This document shows positions 15,558 to 24,429 of a DNA stretch of 59,319 nt, piece after piece. Position 1 is the stretch's first letter. Every line of letters starts with the position of its first letter. The position numbers were made by a program, and so were the translations under genes. Origin of the DNA: JBLHZY01 sp050633265 (GTDB taxonomy: Bacteria > Pseudomonadota > Alphaproteobacteria > Rhodobacterales > Rhodobacteraceae); contig JBOEGE010000016.1 of assembly GCA_050633265.1 (NCBI GenBank), positions 1 to 59,319 on the forward strand. The letters run 5' to 3'. The notes below the pieces were generated by a model, which did no database searches, was not told the DNA's origin, and saw nothing but the letters and a program-made list of their open reading frames with translations.

Positions 15558-17720
15558 TTAGGCTGCGAAAGTTGCGGCGAATGTGCCCCGGAACAATGCT
15601 TTGAGATCGGCAAGCGGTGCGGCTTCCCCGCCAAAGCGGATTGTATCGCCGCCAAATTTGCCGACCATCGCCACAGGAATGCCCGCCGCTTGGGCCGCCA
15701 CGATCAGCGCCTCAGCCGCATCAAAATCGCAAGCGATCAGATAGCGCGCTTGATCCTCGCCAAAAAGCTGCGCTGTATCGGCTTCATCGATGGTGATGCC
15801 AATGCCAGCGGCTTCGGCCATCTCAAACGCCGCCAAAGCAAGGCCACCGTCCGAAAGATCGCTACAGGCGGTGATCAAGGCCGCATTTGCGCGGATAAAG
15901 GCGCCGTGGGCCGCTTCGGCGGCCAGATCAACATGGGGCGCATCGCCCTCTTCGCGGTTGAATGCTTCGGCCAGCAGGGCAGATTGGCCCAAATGGCCTT
16001 TCGTCGCGCCGATCAAAAGGGCGGTAAACCCGTCGCGCGCGGTGCCCGCGATCAGCTCGCTCTCATCAGCAATAAGGCCGACCGCGCCAATTGTCGGCGT
16101 TGGCAGAATGCCTGTTCCGTCTGTCTCGTTATAGAGCGAAACATTGCCCGAAACGATCGGCACGTTGAGCGCAGAAACCGCCTCGCCGATGCCCTTAATC
16201 GCGCCAACGAATTGGCCCATGATCACAGGTTTTTCGGGATTGCCGAAGTTGAGGTTATCGGTTGTCGCGAGCGGCAAAGCGCCAACGGCACAAAGATTGC
16301 GGAAGGCCTCAGCGACGGCCTGTTTGCCGCCCTCAGTTGGATTTGCTTTGACATAACGGGGGGTTACGTCGGAAGTAAAGGCAAGCATCTTGGGCGTGCC
16401 ATGCACGCGAACGATGCCCGCGCCAAGCCCCGGCGCGCGCACCGTGTCGGCCATCACTTGGCTGTCGTATTGCTCATAGACCCATTGTTTGCCGGTGTAA
16501 TTCGGCGAAGACAAAAGCGCGCGCAGCCCTGCAATCGGTGCGATGCTCGGCGCATTTTCAAGCGGCGCGGCGGCGGGGGTTGGCACCCATGGGCGATCAT
16601 ATTCCGGGGCGTTGCCAGAGAGCGCTTTGAGCGGCAAATCGGCTTTGCATTCCCCGTTGTGCATGATGATGAACCGGTCCTCGGCAATGGTTTCGCCGAC
16701 GATGGCAAAATCGAGATCCCATTTGACGAAAACGGCTTTGGCGACGGCCTCAAGCGCGGGGTTCAACACCATGAGCATGCGCTCTTGGCTCTCTGAAAGC
16801 ATCATTTCATAGGCGCTCATCGCCTCTTCGCGGCAGGGGACTTTTTCCAGATCAAGGCGTACGCCAAGATTGCCCTTATCGCCCATCTCAACGGCAGAGC
16901 AGGTCAGGCCAGCCGCGCCCATATCTTGGATCGAGATCACAGCGCCGGTTTGCATCAGCTCCAGCGTCGCTTCCATCAGGCGCTTTTCGGTGAAAGGATC
17001 GCCGACCTGAACAGTGGGGCGCTTTTCCTCAATCGTGTCGTCAAATTCGGCCGAGGCCATCGTCGCCCCGCCAACACCATCGCGGCCGGTTTTCGCGCCG
17101 AGATAAACAACAGGCATGCCAACGCCAGAAGCGGCCGAATAGAAAATCTTATCCGTATCAGCAAGGCCCGCGGCAAAAGCATTCACCAAACAATTGCCAT
17201 TATAAGCCGAATGAAAACGCACTTCGCCGCCAACGGTCGGGACGCCAAAGCAATTGCCATAGCCGCCAACGCCCTCAACAACGCCGTGCACAAGCTGGCG
17301 GGTTTTATGATGCGCAGGCTCGCCAAAAGAGAGCGAATTCATCGCCGCAATCGGGCGCGCGCCCATGGTAAAGACATCCCGCAAAATGCCGCCAACGCCC
17401 GTGGCCGCGCCTTGGTAGGGCTCGATGTAAGACGGGTGATTATGGCTTTCCATTTTAAAAACAACGGCTTGGCCATCGCCGATATCAACGATCCCTGCGT
17501 TTTCACCGGGGCCGCAGATCACTTGGGGCCCCTCCGTTGGCAGGGTGCGCAGCCATTTCTTGGAGGATTTATAAGAGCAATGCTCGTTCCACATCGCCGA
17601 GAAAATCCCAAGCTCGGTAAAGCTTGGCTCGCGCCCGATGATCTCAAGGATCAGCGCATATTCATCTGGGGAAAGCCCGTGCGCGGCGATCAGCTCTTGC
17701 GTGATTGTTGGTTCGGTCAT
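15558..17720 (-). CDS. purL: phosphoribosylformylglycinamidine synthase, large subunit
   Basis: This 720-residue PurL is the short form that works with separate PurS and PurQ subunits (neither is in the window). It uses ATP and ammonia to make FGAM in purine synthesis. The N-terminal segment ends around ICGPGENAGIVDIGDGQ, and the ATP/AIRS-type domains show MESHNHPSYIEPYQGAATGVGGILRD and FGVPTVGGEV. A GGGGG stretch precedes the ATG. The Cys-rich gene downstream is translationally linked. Length and motifs are standard. Confidence 0.96.
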   Translation of the reverse strand: MTEPTITQELIAAHGLSPDEYALILEIIGREPSFTELGIFSAMWNEHCSYKSSKKWLRTLPTEGPQVICGPGENAGIVDIGDGQAVVFKMESHNHPSYIEPYQGAATGVGGILRDVFTMGARPIAAMNSLSFGEPAHHKTRQLVHGVVEGVGGYGNCFGVPTVGGEVRFHSAYNGNCLVNAFAAGLADTDKIFYSAASGVGMPVVYLGAKTGRDGVGGATMASAEFDDTIEEKRPTVQVGDPFTEKRLMEATLELMQTGAVISIQDMGAAGLTCSAVEMGDKGNLGVRLDLEKVPCREEAMSAYEMMLSESQERMLMVLNPALEAVAKAVFVKWDLDFAIVGETIAEDRFIIMHNGECKADLPLKALSGNAPEYDRPWVPTPAAAPLENAPSIAPIAGLRALLSSPNYTGKQWVYEQYDSQVMADTVRAPGLGAGIVRVHGTPKMLAFTSDVTPRYVKANPTEGGKQAVAEAFRNLCAVGALPLATTDNLNFGNPEKPVIMGQFVGAIKGIGEAVSALNVPIVSGNVSLYNETDGTGILPTPTIGAVGLIADESELIAGTARDGFTALLIGATKGHLGQSALLAEAFNREEGDAPHVDLAAEAAHGAFIRANAALITACSDLSDGGLALAAFEMAEAAGIGITIDEADTAQLFGEDQARYLIACDFDAAEALIVAAQAAGIPVAMVGKFGGDTIRFGGEAAPLADLKALFRGTFAATFAA

Positions 17721-17856
17721 GATAGCCCCCAGATTCCGTTGGGCATCTCATAGGCGAGAATGGCGGCAGGGAAAAGCCGGGGAAGCGCGAATGGCGGCGT
17801 TTTTTGTAGGATTTGGGGCAAAGCGCACGATTTTTTCGAGCCGCCGCCGATTGGGC

Positions 17857-17936
17857 AAAAAAATGGCCGAGACAAGCTCGGCCTAAGTCCAACAGGGAGG
17901 TGAAGCCAAAGACAAAGTCTTCTTCGCGGCTTCATG
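17857..17936 (-). ncRNA. candidate small RNA with anti-Shine-Dalgarno segment
   Basis: Read on the minus strand, a 34-nt hairpin (UGAAGCC/GGCUUCA outer stem at 17901-17934, AAGAC-UUU-GUCUU inner stem) comes first. It is followed by 17 unpaired bases starting CCUCCC. Then comes a perfect terminator hairpin (GGCCGAG-N5-CTCGGCC, 17865-17883) ending in A plus seven U. A TTGTAT-N17-TAAATC promoter-like pair places the 5' end near 17936. The gene sits between lysR and purL. The architecture matches trans-acting sRNAs that block ribosome-binding sites, such as the CCUCCUCCC-bearing RNAs of Rhodobacter. Alternatively the hairpin simply terminates lysR. Confidence 0.55.
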
Positions 17937-18023
17937 GGGGGATTTATGGATGCAGATGCAGCAATACAAGAGGCAATGGGCGAATTTTGCGCAAACCTGC
18001 TATGCGCCCTGTGCATGGCTTGA

Positions 18024-18929
18024 TTATTCCTTGGGGAAATCCCGCTTTTGGCGGCGATGGGCGATGATTTCCTCAGAGACAAAATCGCGAAAGGCCGAAA
18101 TCCGCTTTGAATGGCGCAGCTCTTCCGGATAGGCAAGAAAAACAGGGACATCGAGGCTTTCCACATCGGGCAGCACATGCACCAGATCGGGAAAATCTTC
18201 CGTAAGGTAATCCGGCAGAACGCCGATTCCAAGATTGTTCACCACGCCTTGCAAGACGCCATAGTAATTGTTGACCGTGAGGGTTGATGGGATGTCATAG
18301 GTCATCAGTTCTTGAACCAATGTCGCACCCGCAGCAACCTGGGCCGAGTTTGTATTCTGGCAGATCAGGCGGCGCCCGGCGATATCCTCAACCGTTTCGA
18401 GCGGGCCGGTTTTGGCCAGATACTCAGAGCTTGCATAAAGCCGCATGCGAATATTCATCAGCCGTTTGCGGATCAAATCGGCTTGGCTCGGCTCTTTCAT
18501 CCGAATGGCAACATCGGCCTCGCGCATGGGCAGATCAAGCACCCGCTCTTCCAGCATCAGATTGATATTCAGCTCGGGGTATTTCTCATAAAGCGCGGGC
18601 AAGCGCGGGGCGAGCCAAAGGGTCCCGAACCCAGTTGTCGTGGTGACGCGCAATTCGCCAAAGACCTCTTCCTCGCTGTCGCGTATCCGCGCCGAGGCCG
18701 CATCGAGCCGTTTGAGCATCGCCGAGGTCGCATCAAACAGCAATTCGCCCTGCTCAGTAAGAATCAGCCCGCGCGCATGGCGGTGAAACAGCGAGACGTT
18801 GAAGCTTTCCTCAAGCGCGCGAATTTGCCGCGACACAGCCGATTGGGACAGATGCAGCGTATCGCCTGCATGGGTTAGCGAGCCAGCATCCGCCACCGCG
18901 TGAAATATTCTTAGCTTGTCCCAGTCCAT
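18024..18929 (-). CDS. LysR-family regulator, divergent from the indolepyruvate oxidoreductase
   Basis: This 301-residue protein has the LysR helix-turn-helix (residues 1-60, GSLTHAGDTLHLSQSAVSRQIRALEE) and an effector domain starting near residue 92 (GELRVTTTTGFGTLWLAPRLP). It diverges from the fused indolepyruvate oxidoreductase gene across 222 bp that contain a perfect T-N11-A dyad. It likely controls that gene and itself. The effector is unknown; an aromatic amino acid or arylpyruvate is a guess. A candidate small RNA lies downstream. Confidence 0.85.
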   Translation of the reverse strand: MDWDKLRIFHAVADAGSLTHAGDTLHLSQSAVSRQIRALEESFNVSLFHRHARGLILTEQGELLFDATSAMLKRLDAASARIRDSEEEVFGELRVTTTTGFGTLWLAPRLPALYEKYPELNINLMLEERVLDLPMREADVAIRMKEPSQADLIRKRLMNIRMRLYASSEYLAKTGPLETVEDIAGRRLICQNTNSAQVAAGATLVQELMTYDIPSTLTVNNYYGVLQGVVNNLGIGVLPDYLTEDFPDLVHVLPDVESLDVPVFLAYPEELRHSKRISAFRDFVSEEIIAHRRQKRDFPKE

Positions 18930-19050
18930 CGCTTTTCACCTGTTACGCAAGCGCAGCCAATTCAGCCGCTTTATTACACATATACATTAATGCCCGCTTT
19001 AGGGGGATTCCTCCAAGGAATGCAAACGAGAAGCCGCGAATTTTCCATTT

Positions 19051-19075
19051 TGTAGGTCAGAAATTATGACCTACA
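19051..19075. promoter_or_regulatory. LysR-type T-N11-A operator
   Basis: TGTAGGTCA (19051-19059) and TGACCTACA (19067-19075) form a perfect 9-bp inverted repeat around seven bases, containing the classical T-N11-A of LysR sites (TCA-N7-TGA). It lies between the lysR start and the oxidoreductase gene, 77 bp from the latter. A second smaller dyad, ATTCCT-CCA-AGGAAT, is at 19007-19021 and may be an additional contact or a -10-proximal site. Confidence 0.65.
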
Positions 19076-19151
19076 CTAAGCCATGCGCCCAATTTTTAGG
19101 CCCGCTCACCCGGATACCACTTTGGCGCGAATTGCATTGGGAGGTGCAGCC

Positions 19152-22100
19152 ATGAGCCGTCAAGACGTAACCCTTCACGATAAATTCGATCTGGGCAAAG
19201 ATCATGTGCTCCTCAATGGCACGCAGGCTTTGGTTCGGCTCATGCTGATGCAAAAGGCGCGCGACAAGGCGGCCGGGATGCATACCGCGGGCCTCGTGAC
19301 AGGCTATCGCGGCTCGCCTTTGGGGGCGGTCGATATGCAGATGATGCAGGCCAAGGCGGATCTTGAAGCGGCGGATGTTGTCTTTCAGCCGGGCCTGAAT
19401 GAAGATCTCGCGGCCACGGCCCTTTGGGGCGCCCAACAGGCCGAGCTGCGCGGCGAGGGCAAGTTCGATGGCGTTTTTGGCATGTGGTACGGCAAGGGGC
19501 CGGGGGTTGATCGCTCGGGCGATGTGATGCGTCATGCCAATATGGCCGGCACGTCGGCCAAGGGCGGTGTGCTGATGGTGATGGGCGATGATCACACCGG
19601 CGAAAGCTCGACCACATTGCACCAAAGCGATTGGGCGCTTGTGGATGCCTATATGCCGGTGCTTTCGCCTGCGGGCGTTCAAGAGGTGCTGGATTACGGG
19701 CTCTATGGCTTTGCGCTGAGCCGCTATGCGGGCCTCTGGGTCGGGCTCAAAGCGATGAAAGATACGATCGAGGCAACGGCCGTTGTGGATGGGCGCGCCG
19801 GACGGATGGATTTTGTCACCCCGGATATCAAACTGCCCGAGGGCGGGCTGAATATCCGGCTGGGCGATACGGCCATTCCCCAAGAAGAGCGCATTATCAA
19901 TCACAAGAAACGCGCCGCCGAAGCCTTTGCCCGCGCCAACAAGATCGATCGCCGGATGCACGGCAAAACAGGCGCGAAAATCGGGCTGGTCGCGGCGGGC
20001 AAAAACTGGCTCGATCTGGTGCATGCCTTTGCCCTGCTCGGGATCGATGCGGCAGAGGCCGAGCGGCTTGGCATCACCACCTATAAAGTCGGGCAGGTCT
20101 GGCCGCTTGATATGCAGAGTTTCCACGATTTTGCCGAAGGTTTGGACGTGATCATCGTGGTTGAGGAAAAGCGCAAATTGATCGAGCTGCAGGTCAAAGA
20201 AGCGATCTTTGATGATCGCCGCGGGCGGCGGGTTTATGGCGGGATGAAAGAGGGCGCAGAGCTGTTTCCAACCGCCTATGCGCTTGAGCCGGTGATGATT
20301 GCGCGCAAGATCGGCGCGATATTTGAGGAAGAAGGCTGCGGCTCTGCCAAGATGAAGGGCGCGCTGCAAGCGATTGAAAGCGCTCAAAAAGCTGATAACG
20401 CCCCCGAGATCGCCGCGCGCATTCCTTACTTTTGCTCGGGTTGCCCGCACAATTCTTCAACCAAAGTGCCCGAGGGCAGCCGCGCCTATGCCGGGATCGG
20501 TTGCCATTTCATGGTCCAATGGATGGATCGCAACACCCTTGGCTATACCCATATGGGCGCTGAAGGGGCAAACTGGATCGGCGAAGCGCCCTTTTCCAAA
20601 ACCGGCCATGTTTTCCAGAACCTGGGCGATGGAACCTATAACCATTCCGGCATCCAAGCCATCCGCGCCGCCGTCGCCGCAGGCACAACAATGACATACA
20701 AAATCCTCTTTAACGATGCGGTTGCCATGACCGGCGGCCAAAGCAACGAGGGCGATCTGAGCGCGGATCAAATCACACGCGAATTGGTGGCGATGGGGAT
20801 TGAACACGTCGCTTTCGTTTATGATGAGAAAGAGGATTATGATCTGGGCGCGCTGCCCAAATCTGTGCGCAAATATCACCGCGAAGAGCTGATGCGCGTT
20901 CAGCAAGAGTTCAGCAAAATCAAAGGCGTATCGGCGATAGTTTATGCACAAACCTGCGCGGCTGAAAAGCGCCGCCGCCGCAAGCGCGGCACTTTCCCAG
21001 ACATCGACAAACGCGTCTTTATCAACACCGATATCTGCGAAGGCTGCGGCGATTGCGGGGTGCAATCCAACTGCGTTTCCATCACGCCGGTTGAAACAGA
21101 ACTGGGCCGCAAACGCGCGATTGACCAATCCAGCTGCAACAAAGATCTCTCCTGCGTGAATGGCTTCTGCCCCTCCTTTGTGACCGTGGAGGGCGCAAAG
21201 CCGCGCAAAGCTGCAACGATTGATCTGGTGACCGGCGATCTGCCCATGCCCGACTTGCCCGCGATCAACGGCACCCATAACAGCGTCATCACCGGGGTTG
21301 GCGGCACAGGCGTTGTGACCATCGGGGCGATCATGGCGATGGCGGCGCATCTGGATGGCAAAGGCGCGGGCATGATGGAAATGGCCGGGCTCGCGCAAAA
21401 AGGCGGGGCGGTTGCGATCCATTGCCGGATTGCCGCGCGGCCCGAGGATATCTCGGCCATTCGTGTGGCCACGGGCGAGGCGGATGCGCTGATTGGGGGC
21501 GATCTGGTTGTCTCTGCGGGGGCCAAAACGCTTGGCCTGACCAGCACGGGGCGCACCGGTGCGGTGGTAAATAGCCATGAAATCATCACCGGGGATTTCA
21601 CCCGAAATACTGAATTTACCCTGCCATCCGAGGCGCTTACGCTTTCCCTGCAAGCGCGTATTCGCGACCGCCTGACCATGTTTGATGCCTCCGAGCTGGC
21701 ACGCGCCGTGATGGGTGACAGTATTTTTTCCAACATGATGATCTTTGGCGCGGCCTGGCAGCAGGGTCTGATCCCGCTCACATTAGAGGCGATCACGCGA
21801 GCGATTTCCCTCAATGGCGCCGCCCCAGAACGCAACTTGCGCGCCTTTGAAATTGGCCGGTGGGCGGCGCTTCATCCAGAGCGGGCGCAGAGCCTTGGCA
21901 AGGGCGAAGTGATCGAGAAACCGCGCGGATTGGCCGAGAAAATCGCCTTTCGGGCGGATCATCTAACCCAATATCAATCCGCAGCCTATGCGCGGCGCTA
22001 CAGCCGCTTTGTGGAGAAATTCAAAGAGGAAGCGCTGCGCGAAGCTGTGGCGCTGAGCTATCATAAGCTATTGAGTTATAAGGATGAATACGAGGTTGCC

Positions 22101-22553
22101 CGCCTGATGAAGCAAACCCGCGCGCGCGCCGAAGAGGCCTTTGAGGGCGATCTCAAACTGACCTATCATCTGGCCCCGCCTGTGCTGGGCGGCAAAGATG
22201 CCATCGGGCGGCCCAAAAAGCGCGGCTTTGGCGAGGGGCTAAGCGGGATGATCATGCGGCTTGCCGCGCTCAAACGCCTGCGCGGGACGCCGTTTGATCC
22301 TTTCGGTTATAGCAAAGAGAGACGGGCCGAGCGCGCGCTGATCAAGAGCTATGAGGCGGATATGAAACGGATTTTGCGCGATTTCGCACAGGCTGATCCA
22401 GAAGCAATCCTCGCTCTGGCGCGCTTGCCGATGCAAATCCGCGGCTTTGGCCCTGTTAAGATGGCAGCGATTGAGGCAGCGCAAAAACGCCGCGGCGAAA
22501 TTTGGCAGATGATCGAAGCGGGGGATGCGCCGCAACAACAGGCCGCACAGTAA
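19152..22553 (+). CDS. fused indolepyruvate:ferredoxin oxidoreductase (IorA-IorB type)
   Basis: This 1133-residue enzyme probably decarboxylates arylpyruvates to acyl-CoA, moving electrons to a ferredoxin or quinone. The order is: N-terminal pyruvate-oxidoreductase domain (residues 10-230), central ThDP domain (YFCSGCPHNSST near 428, then a GDGTYNHSG segment near 495), an iron-sulfur segment (CEGCGDCGVQSNC near 635), and an IorB-like gamma domain (GVGGTGVVTIGAIM near 715). A C-terminal DUF6537-like helical region follows. I start at ATG 19152 because GGGAGG is eight bases upstream. Fusion of both subunits is the form seen in aerobic proteobacteria. It sits alone and is probably controlled by the divergent LysR. 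Confidence 0.9.
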   Translation: MSRQDVTLHDKFDLGKDHVLLNGTQALVRLMLMQKARDKAAGMHTAGLVTGYRGSPLGAVDMQMMQAKADLEAADVVFQPGLNEDLAATALWGAQQAELRGEGKFDGVFGMWYGKGPGVDRSGDVMRHANMAGTSAKGGVLMVMGDDHTGESSTTLHQSDWALVDAYMPVLSPAGVQEVLDYGLYGFALSRYAGLWVGLKAMKDTIEATAVVDGRAGRMDFVTPDIKLPEGGLNIRLGDTAIPQEERIINHKKRAAEAFARANKIDRRMHGKTGAKIGLVAAGKNWLDLVHAFALLGIDAAEAERLGITTYKVGQVWPLDMQSFHDFAEGLDVIIVVEEKRKLIELQVKEAIFDDRRGRRVYGGMKEGAELFPTAYALEPVMIARKIGAIFEEEGCGSAKMKGALQAIESAQKADNAPEIAARIPYFCSGCPHNSSTKVPEGSRAYAGIGCHFMVQWMDRNTLGYTHMGAEGANWIGEAPFSKTGHVFQNLGDGTYNHSGIQAIRAAVAAGTTMTYKILFNDAVAMTGGQSNEGDLSADQITRELVAMGIEHVAFVYDEKEDYDLGALPKSVRKYHREELMRVQQEFSKIKGVSAIVYAQTCAAEKRRRRKRGTFPDIDKRVFINTDICEGCGDCGVQSNCVSITPVETELGRKRAIDQSSCNKDLSCVNGFCPSFVTVEGAKPRKAATIDLVTGDLPMPDLPAINGTHNSVITGVGGTGVVTIGAIMAMAAHLDGKGAGMMEMAGLAQKGGAVAIHCRIAARPEDISAIRVATGEADALIGGDLVVSAGAKTLGLTSTGRTGAVVNSHEIITGDFTRNTEFTLPSEALTLSLQARIRDRLTMFDASELARAVMGDSIFSNMMIFGAAWQQGLIPLTLEAITRAISLNGAAPERNLRAFEIGRWAALHPERAQSLGKGEVIEKPRGLAEKIAFRADHLTQYQSAAYARRYSRFVEKFKEEALREAVALSYHKLLSYKDEYEVARLMKQTRARAEEAFEGDLKLTYHLAPPVLGGKDAIGRPKKRGFGEGLSGMIMRLAALKRLRGTPFDPFGYSKERRAERALIKSYEADMKRILRDFAQADPEAILALARLPMQIRGFGPVKMAAIEAAQKRRGEIWQMIEAGDAPQQQAAQ

Positions 22554-22635
22554 CAAAGCTTTGGCTTTTGCTGGCCGCCGCGCGCGCTATAAAGGCGGCG
22601 ACACTGCCGATTTTGCCCATGCGCGAGCCCCTGAG

Positions 22636-23538
22636 ATGCCCCTTGATCCCCATATTGCGCGCGATATTTCTTACGCGAGCTCGGCCCAAACGCGGGGCGG
22701 GCGGGCCATGATCCGCGCGCTGGAAAACACCACCGGGCGGATGCGTTTGATGCGCCGCGCCCAAGGCTATGGTGAAGAGGTCGCCCAAGGCGCGGATTTC
22801 TGGGAGGTGATGGTGCACCGCTATGGAATCGCGCCAAAAATCATCGCCGGGAGTTTCGCAAATATCCCAAAAGAAGGGCCGCTGATCCTTGTTTCAAATC
22901 ATCCGTTCGGCATACTTGACGGGCTGATGATGGGCCTGTTGCTCAGCAGGCTGCGCGGGGATTTTCGCATTCTGGCCAATCAGGTTTTTCGACGGGCTGA
23001 AGAGCTGAACCGGGTCATCCTGCCGATCTCATTTGATACGGATAAAGCCGCGATCACACAGAACCTTGCGACAAGGCGCGCCGCGCTCGATTACCTCGGG
23101 CAGGGCGGGGCGATCGGGGTTTTCCCGGGCGGCACAGTCAGCACATCCCCAACGCCATTTGGCCAAGCGCGCGATCCCAGCTGGCGCAGTTTTACCGCCA
23201 AAATGATCGCCAAATCGCAGGCGCAAGTCGTTCCGATTTACTTTGAGGGCCAGAACTCGCGGCTTTTTCAGATCGCCAGCCATCTGCACCCAACGCTGCG
23301 CCTTGGTCTGCTGCTTTCGGAATTCCACGCCCGCCTTGATAAAGGCCCGCAAATTGCCATCGGCGCACCGATCCCGCGCGCAGATTTGGCGCAATTTCGC
23401 ACGCGCCCGCGAATGATGATGGATTTTCTGCGCGAAGCGACCTATGCCTTATCTCCAAGCCCCCTGGCAAATACCGGCTATGGCTATGAATTTGAACGAA
23501 GATACAAAGAAAACACCAAAAGCGCGGAGCGCGAGTGA
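22636..23538 (+). CDS. lysophospholipid / lyso-ornithine lipid acyltransferase family protein
   Basis: This 300-residue PlsC-like protein has the catalytic block I as SNHPFG (HxxxxD reading HPFGILD, about residue 91) and the glycine-rich FPGGTVSTS block that binds the acceptor phosphate. It transfers an acyl chain to a glycerol-3-phosphate-like or lyso-ornithine lipid at the inner membrane. A potential hydrophobic stretch lies just before the catalytic motif. The chosen ATG at 22636 precedes the conserved MPLDPHIARDISY start; an upstream start would add 37 residues. Its TGA overlaps the murI start. Which lipid it serves is not decidable. Confidence 0.85.
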   Translation: MPLDPHIARDISYASSAQTRGGRAMIRALENTTGRMRLMRRAQGYGEEVAQGADFWEVMVHRYGIAPKIIAGSFANIPKEGPLILVSNHPFGILDGLMMGLLLSRLRGDFRILANQVFRRAEELNRVILPISFDTDKAAITQNLATRRAALDYLGQGGAIGVFPGGTVSTSPTPFGQARDPSWRSFTAKMIAKSQAQVVPIYFEGQNSRLFQIASHLHPTLRLGLLLSEFHARLDKGPQIAIGAPIPRADLAQFRTRPRMMMDFLREATYALSPSPLANTGYGYEFERRYKENTKSAERE

Positions 23539-24350
23539 TGGCAGTAGGCATTTTTGATTCAGGGCTCGGCGGGCTGACCGTTTTGGACGCGATAACCAAG
23601 CGGATGCCCGAACTTCCGACGGTCTATTTCGGCGATAATCTGCACGCACCATATGGTGTGCGCGACGCGGATGATATTTTTAACCTCACCACAGCCGCCT
23701 GTGAACGGCTCTGGGAAGAGGGCTGCGATCTTGTGATCCTTGCCTGTAATACGGCCTCTGCGGCGGCGCTTCGGCGCATGCAGGAAAGCTGGATTCCTGA
23801 GGATAAACGGGTGCTTGGCGTCTTTGTGCCGCTGATCGAAGCGCTGACAGAACGCCAGTGGGGCGATAATTCTCCGCCCCGCGAAGTCGCTGTTTCCAAT
23901 GTGGCGCTTTTTGCAACCCCTGCAACCGTGGCCAGCCGGGCCTTTCAGCGCGAGCTTGCCTTTCGCGCCATTGGGGTTGATGTGGAAAGCCAGGCCTGCG
24001 GGGGCGTTGTCGATGCGATTGAAGACGGCGATATGATCTTGGCAGAAGCGCTGGTGCGCAGCCATGTTGACGCGCTCAAACGCAAGCTGCCAAAGCCCGA
24101 AGCAGCGATCCTTGGCTGCACCCATTACCCGATCATGCAGGATATTTTCCAAGACGCGCTCGGCGCCGAAGTCGAGGTTTATTCGCAGGCCAATCTCGTG
24201 GCCGAGAGCCTTGCCGACTACCTTGAACGCCATCCAAAAATGATCGGCGCGGGGCAAAAATCCGCCTTCCTTACAACCGGCAATCCGGCCCATGTCTCCA
24301 ATCGGGCAACCGCCTTTTTGCGACGAAAAGTGGATTTCCAATCTGCCTGA
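23538..24350 (+). CDS. murI: glutamate racemase
   Basis: This 270-residue enzyme makes D-glutamate for peptidoglycan. It has both catalytic cysteines: ILACNTASAAALR (near residue 72) and ILGCTHYP (near 193). The N-terminal GIFDSGLGGLTVL is typical. The ATG overlaps the acyltransferase stop (TGATG); a GTG three bases earlier is an equal alternative. An extra segment around TERQWGDNSPPREVAVS is longer than in E. coli but common in alphaproteobacteria as far as I recall. Confidence 0.94.
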   Translation: MAVGIFDSGLGGLTVLDAITKRMPELPTVYFGDNLHAPYGVRDADDIFNLTTAACERLWEEGCDLVILACNTASAAALRRMQESWIPEDKRVLGVFVPLIEALTERQWGDNSPPREVAVSNVALFATPATVASRAFQRELAFRAIGVDVESQACGGVVDAIEDGDMILAEALVRSHVDALKRKLPKPEAAILGCTHYPIMQDIFQDALGAEVEVYSQANLVAESLADYLERHPKMIGAGQKSAFLTTGNPAHVSNRATAFLRRKVDFQSA

Positions 24351-24429
24351 GGCGTTTTGCGCCCTTCAATTTTGCCGCGCCGCGCCCTAAAGAGAGCAGG
24401 GCAATAGCGCCCCCTGTGAAAGAAATGAC

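Noticed and set aside
15426..16796. Long plus-strand open frame opposite purL
   Set aside because: It is antisense to the clear purL gene, an effect of high GC in third positions.
17717..18232. Long minus-strand open frame across the lysR-purL gap
   Set aside because: It runs antisense-phase through lysR, has Arg/Ser/Pro-rich composition and crosses the terminator; it is a shadow frame.
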